The notes under the pieces were generated by a model. That model made no database searches and had not been told where the DNA came from. It worked only from the letters and a program-made list of their open reading frames with translations. Made by a program: the position numbers and the translations under genes. From Lentimonas sp002292345 (GTDB taxonomy: Bacteria > Verrucomicrobiota > Verrucomicrobiia > Opitutales > Coraliomargaritaceae): DNA of 64,000 nucleotides. The first letter of the stretch is position 1. Every line of letters begins with the position of its first letter. This document shows, piece by piece, positions 28,993 through 38,671 of the stretch. The stretch spans positions 1 to 64,000 of the forward strand of contig CAXLMP010000005.1 in NCBI GenBank assembly GCA_964187655.1, given 5' to 3'.

Positions 28993-29216
28993 CCACACAT
29001 AAAATCGAGAACTCCGCTTTTTCAGCAATCTGTTCATCCGCGCAAGAACTTGAACGATTACTGAGATAAAACGAATAGACCTAAAAGTGGCTACCGAGAA
29101 TAAACGGTATATGCGCGGATATTAACGTAAAAAATAGGTGCTATTAGGTTTGATATTTTCAGCCAGTCACCCGCATCAGCCTTGACCTACGTCGGGCATT
29201 TGCGACCATTCGGGCA

Positions 29217-31349
29217 ATGTCCCCTGCTTCGATACAGCTCGCTCGTCCGATACATCTCCTGATAGGGCTTTCGCTCCTCTCATTGTGCGCCTGCGATCAA
29301 CAGCAAAGTGCGAGTTACTCTGCGACTGAAAAGTTACCGAATGCACAAGAGGCAAACATCGACTACGGCACATTCCCAATTTCCCATAACCCAGAGCGCC
29401 AAGCCAAAATCGGTCCCGAGTCCTGCGTTGAGTGTCACGCCGATGAGGTCGCCGACTGGGAGAGCAGCCATCACGCCAAAGCCAACCGGCCCATCTCGAT
29501 CAAGTTTGATCGCGCAGCCTTCACCCCAACTCGTCGCATTAAGGAATCTGGCGTGACCTATGAAATGGCCGAAACCGACGGCAAATTTGAGCTACGCGTG
29601 ATTCACGATGACGACAGCATTACCACTTACGATCTTGTCGGCGTGATCGGCGAAACGCCACTCCGCCAATATCTCGCACAGTTACCTGGAGACAAATTCC
29701 AAACCATCAGTGCCACCTACGATGTCAAAGAAGACCGGTGGTACGATGTTTACGAGGGCCAAGATCGTCTTCCTGGCGAATGGGGCCACTGGGCGAACCA
29801 AGGCATGAACTGGAATGCCAATTGTGCGTATTGCCACACCACTGAATTTAAGAAGAACTTCGACTTCGAATCTAACAGCTATGATTCGACCTGGACCCAA
29901 CAAGGACTGGCCTGCGCAGAGTGCCATACTGGCCTAGAGAAACACGTCGTCGCGGCCAAAAACGGCGACTATAGCGCTGGGTTATCGAAGCTTAGTACGA
30001 TTCAAACTGAGCACAATTGTGCAAGTTGCCACTCGCGCCGCGATCAGCTAACAGCCGACACCTTTTTACCGGGCGATGACTACCATGATCACTTCTCGCT
30101 GTCTTTGCCCGATCAGCCGAACCTCTACCATCACGATGGACAAATTCTTGACGAAGACTTCGTCTATGGCTCATTTCAGATGAGCCGTATGGCACATGCC
30201 GGAGTGAGCTGCAAAGATTGCCACAACCCGCACACACTTAAAACAATCTTACCGATTGAGAACAACCTGCTTTGCATGCGTTGCCACTCTGGCGGGGTTG
30301 AAAATGCGCCAGTCATCGAACCCATCGCCCACAGCTTCCATAGCGAAGGCAGCACGGGTAATATGTGTGTGAATTGCCACATGTCGAAAACCACTTACAT
30401 GCAACTCGACCCACGCGGCGATCACGCATTCCTTTCCCCAGACCCACTGCTCACCAAAGAGCTGGGCATACCCAATGCCTGCAACAAATGCCACACAGAG
30501 GAAAGTGTCGATTGGGCGGTCGAATGGTCTGAGCAATGGTATGGCGAGAAGATGGTCAATCATCGCCAACGCAAGCGTGCCCGTATTATCGCAGCCGCTC
30601 ACAGCTTCGACCCAAGCGCGCTACCGAAGCTACTCGAACTGTTAAAAGACGAAGACCTTCCTGGCTGGCGTGCGGCCTATACTGGCCTTCTCGGCAACTA
30701 CCTGCCCAACCAATCTGTGGCCAACGTACTTAAGGCATTGCTCAGTGATGCCAATCCGATGGTACGTAGCCGCGCAGCCAGCACCTTAGGCAGCGCTGGT
30801 CAGGCCGATGCCGCAATTGAAACACTCACTGACAGTTCACGTAGCGTCCGTATCGCAGCAGCACGTGGCATCGCCGCCAGCCAATCGATTCCCGATCCTA
30901 TCGCAAAAAAAGACTGGGAGGAATATAACGCATTCAACACCGATCGCCCACAAACCCTGCTAATGCTTGCAAATAAGGCAAATAGCGAAGGTCGCAGTGC
31001 AGACACTCAGAAATATGTCGAGCGTGCGATCCTGATGGATCAGCTCAACCCAGAAATGTATCATCAGTCAGCGATTTTACTTAGCGGTGCGGGTCTCAAT
31101 CAAGCCTCCAAAAAAACACTGTATCTGGGCTGGGAATTAGCGCCAAAAAATCCTTCCTTCCCGTTCTCACTGGGACTACTCGCAGCCGAGCAACAAGATA
31201 TCGAAAGCGCAGTCGGCTTCCTAGAAGAAACCGTCGCCATCGAGCCTAGCTTCAGCCGCGCGTGGTATAATCTTTCACTCGCATACGGGCAACTCAACCG
31301 ACCCGAAGATGCCGCTCGTGCGATGCAACGCGCACAAGCTGGGCAATAA
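29217..31349 (+). CDS. Octahaem c-type cytochrome lipoprotein with HEAT and TPR repeats
   Basis: A 710-residue protein with a lipoprotein-type leader (LLSLCAC). Eight CxxCH haem-binding sites follow: CVECH, CAYCH, CAECH, CASCH, CKDCH, CMRCH, CVNCH and CNKCH, all before residue 430. The pattern suits cytochrome c554-like multihaem proteins. Residues from about 460 to 565 form HEAT-like helical repeats (VRSRAASTLGSAGQ, VRIAAARGIAAS), and the end (about 590-708) is TPR-like (AWYNLSLAYGQLNRPEDAARAM). It should sit on the periplasmic face and carry electrons or bind a partner. No reductase or other cytochrome gene is adjacent, so its role is unknown. Confidence 0.85.
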   Translation: MSPASIQLARPIHLLIGLSLLSLCACDQQQSASYSATEKLPNAQEANIDYGTFPISHNPERQAKIGPESCVECHADEVADWESSHHAKANRPISIKFDRAAFTPTRRIKESGVTYEMAETDGKFELRVIHDDDSITTYDLVGVIGETPLRQYLAQLPGDKFQTISATYDVKEDRWYDVYEGQDRLPGEWGHWANQGMNWNANCAYCHTTEFKKNFDFESNSYDSTWTQQGLACAECHTGLEKHVVAAKNGDYSAGLSKLSTIQTEHNCASCHSRRDQLTADTFLPGDDYHDHFSLSLPDQPNLYHHDGQILDEDFVYGSFQMSRMAHAGVSCKDCHNPHTLKTILPIENNLLCMRCHSGGVENAPVIEPIAHSFHSEGSTGNMCVNCHMSKTTYMQLDPRGDHAFLSPDPLLTKELGIPNACNKCHTEESVDWAVEWSEQWYGEKMVNHRQRKRARIIAAAHSFDPSALPKLLELLKDEDLPGWRAAYTGLLGNYLPNQSVANVLKALLSDANPMVRSRAASTLGSAGQADAAIETLTDSSRSVRIAAARGIAASQSIPDPIAKKDWEEYNAFNTDRPQTLLMLANKANSEGRSADTQKYVERAILMDQLNPEMYHQSAILLSGAGLNQASKKTLYLGWELAPKNPSFPFSLGLLAAEQQDIESAVGFLEETVAIEPSFSRAWYNLSLAYGQLNRPEDAARAMQRAQAGQ

Positions 31350-31391
31350 ACAAATCTCGACTGTCCCACAAAGCACATCCACAACGCACCG

Positions 31392-31580
31392 ATGAAACTC
31401 AAACAGGGACAGATCTGGAAAAACGAAATCGGCTACATCCGTATTGTTGAATTAGAGCGCCTCAGCGTAGACTTTAAAATAATGGAGGACCCGTTCACCA
31501 AAGATGGCACGCATAAGCAACTCACGAAGAAAGAATTTTGTCGCTTAATTAAAGACGCCACACTGGTTGAAGAAGGTTAA
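31392..31580 (+). CDS. Small conserved-looking hypothetical protein
   Basis: A 62-residue soluble protein with balanced charged and hydrophobic residues, starting 42 bases after the cytochrome gene on the same strand. The pattern LKQGQIWKNEIGYIRIVEL suggests a small beta barrel. A hairpin terminator follows directly. Function not recognised. Confidence 0.55.
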   Translation: MKLKQGQIWKNEIGYIRIVELERLSVDFKIMEDPFTKDGTHKQLTKKEFCRLIKDATLVEEG

Positions 31581-31607
31581 GTAAAAGCGACATTCTTGTC
31601 GCTTTAC
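31581..31607. terminator. Bidirectional hairpin terminator
   Basis: An inverted repeat with arms GTAAAAGCGAC and GTCGCTTTAC around a six-base ATTCTT loop lies between the convergent 62-residue gene and glgP. The A/T-rich arm ends would give U tracts in both directions. Confidence 0.65.
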
Positions 31608-31655
31608 TCAGGCTCAATAAGCCGGCACCGCCGAAATCTTAACCAAGCGCGGTGC

Positions 31656-34202
31656 TTACTGACCAATCTGTACTGGCTTCAAGTTCCAAATCTGTTCGGC
31701 GTATTGGCCAATTGTGCGATCGGATGAGAACTTACCCATCTTCGCAGTGTTGATGATCGCCATCTTCGCCCAACGCTGCTGATCACTGAATGCCTTATCC
31801 ACCTCTTCCTGAGCGCGAACATAATCGGCATAGTCAGCCAAGCAGAGATATGGATCTCCACCTTCTAGCAGGCTACTGCAAAGCGGTGCAAAGGCATCTT
31901 TTTCACCTGGGGTGAAGAAGTCAGAACGCAACCAATCGATCACGGATTTCAACTCCCAATTACTATTGTAATAATCATATGGGTTATAACCTTGGACCTT
32001 CAACGCTTCGACCTCATCGACCGTGTGTCCGAAGATGAAGATATTCTCCTCACCGACTTCTTCACAAATCTCGACATTCGCACCATCGAGGGTGCCGATC
32101 GTCAGCGCACCATTGAGCGAGAGCTTCATGTTACCAGTGCCAGATGCTTCCTTACCCGCAGTCGAAATCTGCTCAGACAAATCAGCGGCTGGAATCATCT
32201 TCTCGGCCATAGTCACACGATAGTTTTGCGGGAAGACGACCTTGATCTTATCGTTGATCCGTGAGTCGTTGTTGACCTTCTCAGCAATTTTGTTGATCGC
32301 ACGGATAATGTTCTTCGCCAATGCGTAGCCCGGCGCAGCCTTAGCACCAAAGATGAAAACACGTGGATTCATTTCGTAAGCTGGATCGTTCAGCAGGCGA
32401 CGGTACAGCGTCAGAATATGCAGTACGTTCAGGTGCTGACGTTTATATTCGTGTAGACGTTTGATCTGCACATCGAACAGTGCATCTGGACTAATCACTG
32501 TGCCAGAGTCCTCCAATACAAAATCAGCAAATGCTTGCTTGTTTGCACGCTTGATGTCCATGAAGCGCTTCTGGAACTTGGCATCATCGGCAAACTGTGC
32601 AATACCCTCTAGTTGATTGAGATACTTCGGCCATTCTGGGCCGACTTTTTCTGTGATCAATCCACTGAGGCCAGGATTACAAGCCAACAACCAGCGACGT
32701 GGTGTAATACCATTAGTCATGTTGATCAACTTGTTCGGATATAATTCGTGGAATGTCGCGAACAGATTCTTCTTCAGCAAATTAGTGTGCAATGCCGCGA
32801 CACCATTCACCTTAGTCGAGCCCACGACAGAAAGATATGCCATACGAATCATCTTCGGGTGACCTTCTTCGATGATCGAAAGCTCAGCCTTCTTAGCTCC
32901 GTCGCCCGGCCACTTAGCCTCAACTACATTTTCAAGAAACTGTGAGTTAATCTCGAAGATAATCTCTAGATGGCGCGGAAGGACTTTCTCGAAGAGCGGC
33001 ACACTCCACTTCTCTAACGCCTCAGGAAGAAGCGTATGGTTTGTGTAGTTGCACGCTTTGCTAGTAATTGCCCATGCATCATCCCAATTCAAACCATGGT
33101 CATCAATGAGCAAGCGCATCAATTCAGGAATCGCAATCGCAGGGTGCGTGTCATTCAGTTGGATCGCATTGAAATCAGGGAATTCGGCCCAATCGCTGTG
33201 CTTGGCCAGGAAGCGCCGCATAATATCCTTCAACGAGCAACTCACGAAGAAATACTGCTGCACCAGGCGGAGTTCTTTACCATTTTCAGTCGAGTCATTC
33301 GGATACAGTACCTTAGAGATCGACTCACCCATGGCCTTTTCGCGAACAGCTTCGACATAGCCACCTTCATTGAAAATGTTGAAGTCGAACTCGCTGGAGG
33401 CTTTCGAATCCCACAATCGCAAGAAATTAACAGTTTCGGCTCCGTAACCGACAATTGCGATATCATATGGCACGCCTTCGATCGTCTTTTGATCGACCCA
33501 CATCGGACGGAATCCACCTTTGTCATCCATATGATGTTCGACGCGACCATACAACTGCACTTGTTGTGCGAAGTTTGGGCGCATGACTTCCCAAGGGCAG
33601 CCTTTTTCCATCCAAGCATCTGGATGTTCAACTTGGTAACCGTCTTTGAACTCCTGGCGGAACAGACCAAACTCGTAATGGATACCATAGCCAATCGCTG
33701 GCAGATCCAACGTTGCGAGGGAATCAAGGAAACACGCGGCCAAGCGACCGAGGCCACCATTACCGAGGCCCATGTCGGCCTCTTCGTCAGCGATCGCGCT
33801 AAAATCCTGCCCTAGCTCACCGAGCGCATCACGTGTCTGCTCAAACAAGCCAGAATTGTGTAGGTTATTCACCAACAAGCGGCCCATCAAATACTCCAAA
33901 CTCAAGTAGTAAGCACGACGCACTTTTTTCTCATTATGCACCGCTTGAGTCTTCATGAAGCGGTCCAGTACGCGGTCACGCACCGCATAGCAGGTCGCTG
34001 TCCACCATTCGTCCTGACTGGCTTTTTCAGGGTGGCGCGCCAAGGTGAAACGCAAGTGGTTGAGAATCGACGTCTTGATTGAGTCAGTCGATGTAGCGGT
34101 ACTAAATCGGAAAGATGGCTCTGACGCCTTACTAGCTGATGCGCTGTTAGCAGCGGTTTTTTTAGTCGCAGGTTTAGCTTTTTTCTTAGCTGTTGTAGTC
34201 AT
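31656..34202 (-). CDS. glgP: Glycogen/starch phosphorylase
   Basis: An 848-residue GT35 phosphorylase that releases glucose-1-phosphate from glycogen. It contains LGNGGLGRLAACFLDSLATL, the PLP site EASGTGNMKLSLNG with its Lys, and KRLHEYKRQHLN. The first 45 residues form a lysine/alanine-rich tail (AKKKAKPATKKTAA) that is not part of the catalytic fold. The glycogen branching enzyme gene lies at 47190, not in the same operon. A long upstream gap (34203-34535) probably holds the promoter. Confidence 0.95.
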   Translation of the reverse strand: MTTTAKKKAKPATKKTAANSASASKASEPSFRFSTATSTDSIKTSILNHLRFTLARHPEKASQDEWWTATCYAVRDRVLDRFMKTQAVHNEKKVRRAYYLSLEYLMGRLLVNNLHNSGLFEQTRDALGELGQDFSAIADEEADMGLGNGGLGRLAACFLDSLATLDLPAIGYGIHYEFGLFRQEFKDGYQVEHPDAWMEKGCPWEVMRPNFAQQVQLYGRVEHHMDDKGGFRPMWVDQKTIEGVPYDIAIVGYGAETVNFLRLWDSKASSEFDFNIFNEGGYVEAVREKAMGESISKVLYPNDSTENGKELRLVQQYFFVSCSLKDIMRRFLAKHSDWAEFPDFNAIQLNDTHPAIAIPELMRLLIDDHGLNWDDAWAITSKACNYTNHTLLPEALEKWSVPLFEKVLPRHLEIIFEINSQFLENVVEAKWPGDGAKKAELSIIEEGHPKMIRMAYLSVVGSTKVNGVAALHTNLLKKNLFATFHELYPNKLINMTNGITPRRWLLACNPGLSGLITEKVGPEWPKYLNQLEGIAQFADDAKFQKRFMDIKRANKQAFADFVLEDSGTVISPDALFDVQIKRLHEYKRQHLNVLHILTLYRRLLNDPAYEMNPRVFIFGAKAAPGYALAKNIIRAINKIAEKVNNDSRINDKIKVVFPQNYRVTMAEKMIPAADLSEQISTAGKEASGTGNMKLSLNGALTIGTLDGANVEICEEVGEENIFIFGHTVDEVEALKVQGYNPYDYYNSNWELKSVIDWLRSDFFTPGEKDAFAPLCSSLLEGGDPYLCLADYADYVRAQEEVDKAFSDQQRWAKMAIINTAKMGKFSSDRTIGQYAEQIWNLKPVQIGQ

Positions 34203-34535
34203 AAGATGTGTGTCTGTGTAAAATTGGCGAAAAAGATATCCTCAAGTCTTAAATCGGATTCAAAGAAGCGAGCAAAACGTAACTATTTCCGAAGCAGTTG
34301 AAAGCGATAAAGCACAAAAAGCGCCAGTTCTGCCAAATTCCTTAGTAAAAATAAGCAGCAGCACCGCATGCCACACAACCGCCAATAAAATAACCCGTGT
34401 TCAACAGTTTACAAAAACCTTGGGTTTGTCTCTGCGCAAAGACAGAGGACATGAGATAAAGCCAGAGCCCTGCGATTCAACGCAGCGAGCAGGTCCAATC
34501 TAATACATGGAAACGACGGAGCGTTTCCCTCCAGC
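34203..34535. other. Gene-free stretch upstream of glgP
   Basis: This 333-base gap lies upstream of glgP and downstream of the gene ending at 34536. A seven-base hairpin (GGAAACG / CGTTTCC) at about 34509-34528 follows the latter but lacks a T tract, so it is at best a weak terminator. I see no other signal or protein-like frame. Confidence 0.4.
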
Positions 34536-35972
34536 TCACTCGCCGCTGGCGAGCACGCACGGCAACAGCGCCGCATCTTTCATTCCGTGAATAATTTTCT
34601 TATCTGCGGGGCACAAAGTGGCGAGCACACCCTGTAGCTCCGCGTGTTGCGCTGTTTCATTCACGAAATAATACGGGCACAGCCGCACGCGGCCCTCCAT
34701 CTGATAGACACTGCCATCGTCTCGATAGACAGGATGCGACAAACGCCGCGGCTTCTCGTAGGCCTGCAAAATATGCAGCGAGGTATCAGCCATTGCCACC
34801 GCTTGTTGAATCGCACTATCCCAGTCGGCCTTTGACGAGTCACTCCCGAGTGTCACACTGCGTGCGCCCCAAGCAGTCTCATGAAACCCGCTAATCTTGA
34901 TAATCAAATTGCGCTCCTTCTTGCTCGCATCGGCTAGTTGCGACCAGCGGGTCATTGGCTTACCACCAATCAGTGGCGCGTCGAGTACCGCATTTGGCGG
35001 CAAGTCGACCGGATCCATCACCCAAGTCTGTGGAATCACTCGCTTGAGCACCCGATACGATGTCTTCGACAAATGCTCTTTCCAGAAATCTTCTAAGATG
35101 TGGTGGTGAAAAAGCGCCAAGTTTAGTTTCTCCTCCTGAAACGGCCGCATCGGCGGCGTCAGACTCAGTTGCGAATCGCACCCTACTGTTAACAAATGCT
35201 CGGCGATCGATACATTCGCCAAGTCAAACAGCTCCCAGAAGCGATAAATCACATCCACCTGTTGTGGCTCGCCATCCAACGGCACACAAATCGTGTCGCC
35301 GAGTGGCTTCACATCGTCGGTATGATGCACGTGTACACGGCGCCCATTGGCTCGCAGTTGCTCCGCGATCCATTCCATCTCTGGGCGATAGGTCGCAGCC
35401 TCATCACTGACTAAAATTGCGATATAAGGCGCCATCACACCCGGGGCACGACTACGCAGCGCCAGATAAAAGGCTTCAATCATGTCCTGCTCGCCCGCAC
35501 CGATCAACGCATCCGTATGCACGCCCGCATAGAGGCGGTTTAAAAATGCCGTCAGCCCGATGCCACCCGGCACCGAGTCGATTTCGGTCAACGCGAAACC
35601 ATTATCGGTCATCAATAGGTCTGGGCGCACCACCATCGGCGTCGAGCCACGCAGCGCCTTCGAGCGCGCATGTTCAATTAGCGCTGTTGGCTTACCACGA
35701 TCGAGATACTCAGCCACCCAAGGCGCTTTTAACTCACGGTTACGCAGCAAATTTTTATCCGTCGCCGAACGCAGATACAATGTCTCATGCGCACGATAAA
35801 AATCGTAGCAAGCTTGGCCGATCAATTCGATCTCAGCCACCTGTTTTGCATCCAGCGGAAACGCCACTGGCGAGGTGCGCCAGGTCTTATTTTCGAATAA
35901 GCTCTGCTCCGAAAAAGTCTGTTGCAGCGCCTCGAAGCTCAAGCTTGCCACACTGTCGACTGAATTACTCAT
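34536..35972 (-). CDS. Conserved-type protein of unknown function, possibly ATP-grasp-like
   Basis: A protein of about 478 residues starting at the ATG at 35972, which overlaps the end of prfB by eight bases; a longer frame inside prfB is unlikely to be used. It is soluble with no signal peptide. The region RPDLLMTDNGFALTEIDSVPGG and the Arg/Glu-rich end (QMEGRVRLCPYYFVN) remind me of circularly permuted ATP-grasp or glutathionylspermidine-synthase-like proteins. This is a weak resemblance, so the fold is inference. Overlap with the release factor gene suggests coupled expression but need not mean a translation role. Confidence 0.55.
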   Translation of the reverse strand: MSNSVDSVASLSFEALQQTFSEQSLFENKTWRTSPVAFPLDAKQVAEIELIGQACYDFYRAHETLYLRSATDKNLLRNRELKAPWVAEYLDRGKPTALIEHARSKALRGSTPMVVRPDLLMTDNGFALTEIDSVPGGIGLTAFLNRLYAGVHTDALIGAGEQDMIEAFYLALRSRAPGVMAPYIAILVSDEAATYRPEMEWIAEQLRANGRRVHVHHTDDVKPLGDTICVPLDGEPQQVDVIYRFWELFDLANVSIAEHLLTVGCDSQLSLTPPMRPFQEEKLNLALFHHHILEDFWKEHLSKTSYRVLKRVIPQTWVMDPVDLPPNAVLDAPLIGGKPMTRWSQLADASKKERNLIIKISGFHETAWGARSVTLGSDSSKADWDSAIQQAVAMADTSLHILQAYEKPRRLSHPVYRDDGSVYQMEGRVRLCPYYFVNETAQHAELQGVLATLCPADKKIIHGMKDAALLPCVLASGE

Positions 35973-37126
35973 TACCAAATTCTCGCTCTGCAGCTGATAC
36001 CCGCGAGGTCGGACCACCGGCGCGCAACCACGCATGAATAAACGGATCTAGTGCACCATCCATGACTGCTTGAATGTTACCAGACTCTACGCCAGTACGT
36101 AGATCCTTAATCATTTGATAAGGCTGAAAGACATACGAGCGGATCTGATTGCCCCAAGCAATGTCTCCCTTCTCGCCATAGAATTTCTCGATTTCGCTGC
36201 GCTTTTCATCCTCCTGTTTTTCATACAGCCGAGATTTCAAGGTACGCATCGCAGAGGCCTTATTCTTGATTTGAGAACGATCATTCTGACAAGTCACCAC
36301 AATCCCACTCGGGATATGTGTGAGCCGCACAGCCGACTCCGTCTTATTAACGTGCTGCCCCCCTTTACCACTCGCACGATAGACATCTGTGCGAAGATCC
36401 GACGGATCGATCACAATATCGGCATCGTCTTCCAACTCGGCAATCACATCGACCGAACAAAATGAAGTATGACGACGAGAAGCGGAATCAAATGGGCTGA
36501 TGCGCACTAACCGGTGCACTCCACGCTCTGCCTTGGCATAGCCAAATGCATTAGGACCGGAAATTCGAATCGTGGCACCGCTAATGCCTGCTTCTTCTCC
36601 CGGCGAAAGGTCAAGAACTTCGACAGTAAAACCTGCTTGTTCGCCCCAGCGCGAATACATGCGAAAGAGCATATCGGCCCAGTCGCAGGACTCCGTACCA
36701 CCCGCTCCGGCATGCACCGTGAGCAAGGCATTACAGCCATCATTTGGACCACTCAAAAACGATGCCAATTCCAGCTCATCAAGCTTAGGCTGCAGACGCG
36801 CCAATGTATCGACCACCTCTTGTTGATACGATTCTGCATCGGGATCGTCAGCCATCTCATCGACGAGTTCTAGCATTGCAGCAAGATCATCTAGTTCAGC
36901 GCGAAATGCTTTGGAAGGATTCACTGTAACCTTTAAGCGATTCGCCTCGGTGATTACCTTTTGCGCAGCAGCTTGGTCACCCCAAAAATCAGGGTTTGCC
37001 ATCATCGCCTCTAGCTCAGCGATACGATTCGTCTTGGTATCACCGTCAAAGATACCTCCAAATATGGCCAGCACGACGGGTCACTTCCTGGATTTGCGAG
37101 CGCAGTTCTAGAGTAATCAAATTCAT
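35965..37126 (-). CDS. prfB: Peptide chain release factor 2, with programmed +1 frameshift
   Basis: RF2 terminates translation at UGA and UAA. The main frame holds the SPF stop-codon-recognition motif (ISPFDSASRRHTSF) and the GGQ peptidyl-hydrolysis motif (GKGGQHVNKTESAVR). The true start is the ATG at 37126: 26 codons lead to CTT followed by an in-frame TGA at 37048-37046 and then C. Skipping one T joins the main frame at GAC GGT GAT. A Shine-Dalgarno-like GGAGG lies just before TAT CTT TGA. This is the classical autoregulatory arrangement, so the gene is intact and not a pseudogene. The product is about 386 residues. Confidence 0.95.
37040..37062 (-). promoter_or_regulatory. prfB programmed frameshift site
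   Basis: On the minus strand the sequence reads GGAGG TAT CTT TGA C. The slippery CTT, the UGA stop and the upstream Shine-Dalgarno-like element are all at the spacing known from other bacteria. Low RF2 favours the shift. Confidence 0.93.
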
Positions 37127-37184
37127 ACACTAAGATAGGAACTAAGATCGACAGAGTTAAAGCACAAAATCGCGCAGCTCTGAC

Positions 37185-37463
37185 TCACTGCTCATTTCTT
37201 GGCGAACCTTCAAGCTCATCCGCCGCCCCCTCTGTCGTGCCGTATTTCGCAAGCGTATAGATGAATAGATCCTCCACCTTCTTGCGCGCCCAAGGAGTCT
37301 TTCGTAGAAACTTCAGGCTGGATTTGACCGACGGATCATCGTTAAAGCAGCGGACCTCGATGCGACCGCCTAAGCCCTCCCATCCGTAATAATCTGAGAG
37401 ACTGACGACAATCTGTTCCAGCGTGTAGCCGTGTAAAGGATTCTTAGGTTGTTCGTAGTTCAT
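37185..37463 (-). CDS. VF530 family (DUF2132) small protein
   Basis: A 92-residue protein matching the VF530 family, named from Vibrio fischeri: NPLHGYTLEQIVVSLSDYYGWEGLG, RCFNDDPSVKSSLKFLRKTPWARKKVE. The family is thought to bind DNA, but its function is not settled. It lies about 60 bases upstream of prfB on the same strand and has its own start. The last 20 residues are acidic and variable. Confidence 0.85.
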   Translation of the reverse strand: MNYEQPKNPLHGYTLEQIVVSLSDYYGWEGLGGRIEVRCFNDDPSVKSSLKFLRKTPWARKKVEDLFIYTLAKYGTTEGAADELEGSPRNEQ

Positions 37464-37758
37464 GCACTCTAGTCTGCCACGTAATGAAATTAAACGCTAA
37501 ATGTGCCAGATCCACGCCGAGATGTGAAGGTTCAAATCAGAGCGATCCACATACCAAGATCGGTGTACTACCAACAATACTAGTTACGGCCATTACCTAT
37601 GGAGCTCTTCTGGTTGATTGCTAAGGGACTCTGACTCTAAATCGTTCAAGCACATCTCTGAATGCTTTGAATAATCAGGATAAAATACGCATTTTCGTAA
37701 AAAATAGCCAATAAATTGGTATTGTCCCCACAATCATGTAAGCTACTATACCTTCTTT

Positions 37759-38664
37759 ATGCGTGTTTCAGACAACAGATTTACCTCCCCTCAAAAGAGT
37801 CGATTCGTCGGTATTCTCGTTGTCACTAGTTTAATCCTAGCGCAGCTCTTTACACATGCGGACACAGACAACAATTTAGCGGTCATTGCCAGCCCACTGG
37901 TCACTGAAGGCTATGCGCAACTCGAAAGCGGACAGCCTGCAAAAGCACTGATCGCATTTGAGCAAGCGTTGCAGACTGACGCCAAGAATCTCTCTGCACG
38001 ACTCGGGCAAGCCATGATCTATGCCGAGCAAGAGCGCCACCAAGAAGCCTTCGCCTCTTACGATGTGATCGTGCAGCACTATCCACAACATGCGTTCGCA
38101 TGGAATGGCCGTGGTCTCGCCGCCTTTAACTTAGAAGACTTCGACACCGCGCTCACCTCATTTCAAATGGCTACTATCGAACAGCCAGTAAATGGATTTT
38201 TTTACGAATCATTGGCTTGGACTCAGATGTGCCGTGGCGAATTTGTCGACGCAGCTGAGTCCGCAAAAAAAGCTTCGCTCATGTATACCCACAAAGGTGA
38301 GACATCCGTATATCCGCTGCTAATTGCCTATTTCTCTTACCATGAATCAGGGGATGCCCAAAACGCCCTGCGCACACTCGCGTACGCCAACAAAAATAAG
38401 CCGGTCAATCAATGGCCCGCTCCAGTGATTGATTATTTAAGCGAGAAAATAAGCGAAGCCGATCTCATCAGTTTTGTCACTAATCCCGCCGAAGAAACCG
38501 AAGCGCACACTTACATCGGGCTTTACCTCCGCCTGCTGGGCGAAACTGATGCGGCCGATCAGCATCTTCAATGGGTCAGTAAGAATGGCAATGTCCAGGT
38601 TTTTGAGTACACCCTCGCCCGCGCCCTCAACTTACAAAACAACGTCGCTTCAGCCATCCGCTAG
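37759..38664 (+). CDS. Secreted TPR-repeat protein
   Basis: The 301-residue protein has an N-terminal hydrophobic leader (about 16-33) that could be a signal peptide. From residue 48 it contains at least three TPR units (EGYAQLESGQPAKALIAFEQAL, AMIYAEQERHQEAFASYDVI, GRGLAAFNLEDFDTALTSFQ). The end (about 215-301) is also helical. It lies seven bases upstream of a C39-like peptidase gene and is probably in one operon with it. It may organise a periplasmic complex; no partner is known. Confidence 0.7.
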   Translation: MRVSDNRFTSPQKSRFVGILVVTSLILAQLFTHADTDNNLAVIASPLVTEGYAQLESGQPAKALIAFEQALQTDAKNLSARLGQAMIYAEQERHQEAFASYDVIVQHYPQHAFAWNGRGLAAFNLEDFDTALTSFQMATIEQPVNGFFYESLAWTQMCRGEFVDAAESAKKASLMYTHKGETSVYPLLIAYFSYHESGDAQNALRTLAYANKNKPVNQWPAPVIDYLSEKISEADLISFVTNPAEETEAHTYIGLYLRLLGETDAADQHLQWVSKNGNVQVFEYTLARALNLQNNVASAIR

Positions 38665-38671
38665 CATTGGG

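Noticed and set aside
33036..33815. Plus-strand open frame (259 codons) inside glgP
   Set aside because: Antisense to a highly conserved phosphorylase region.
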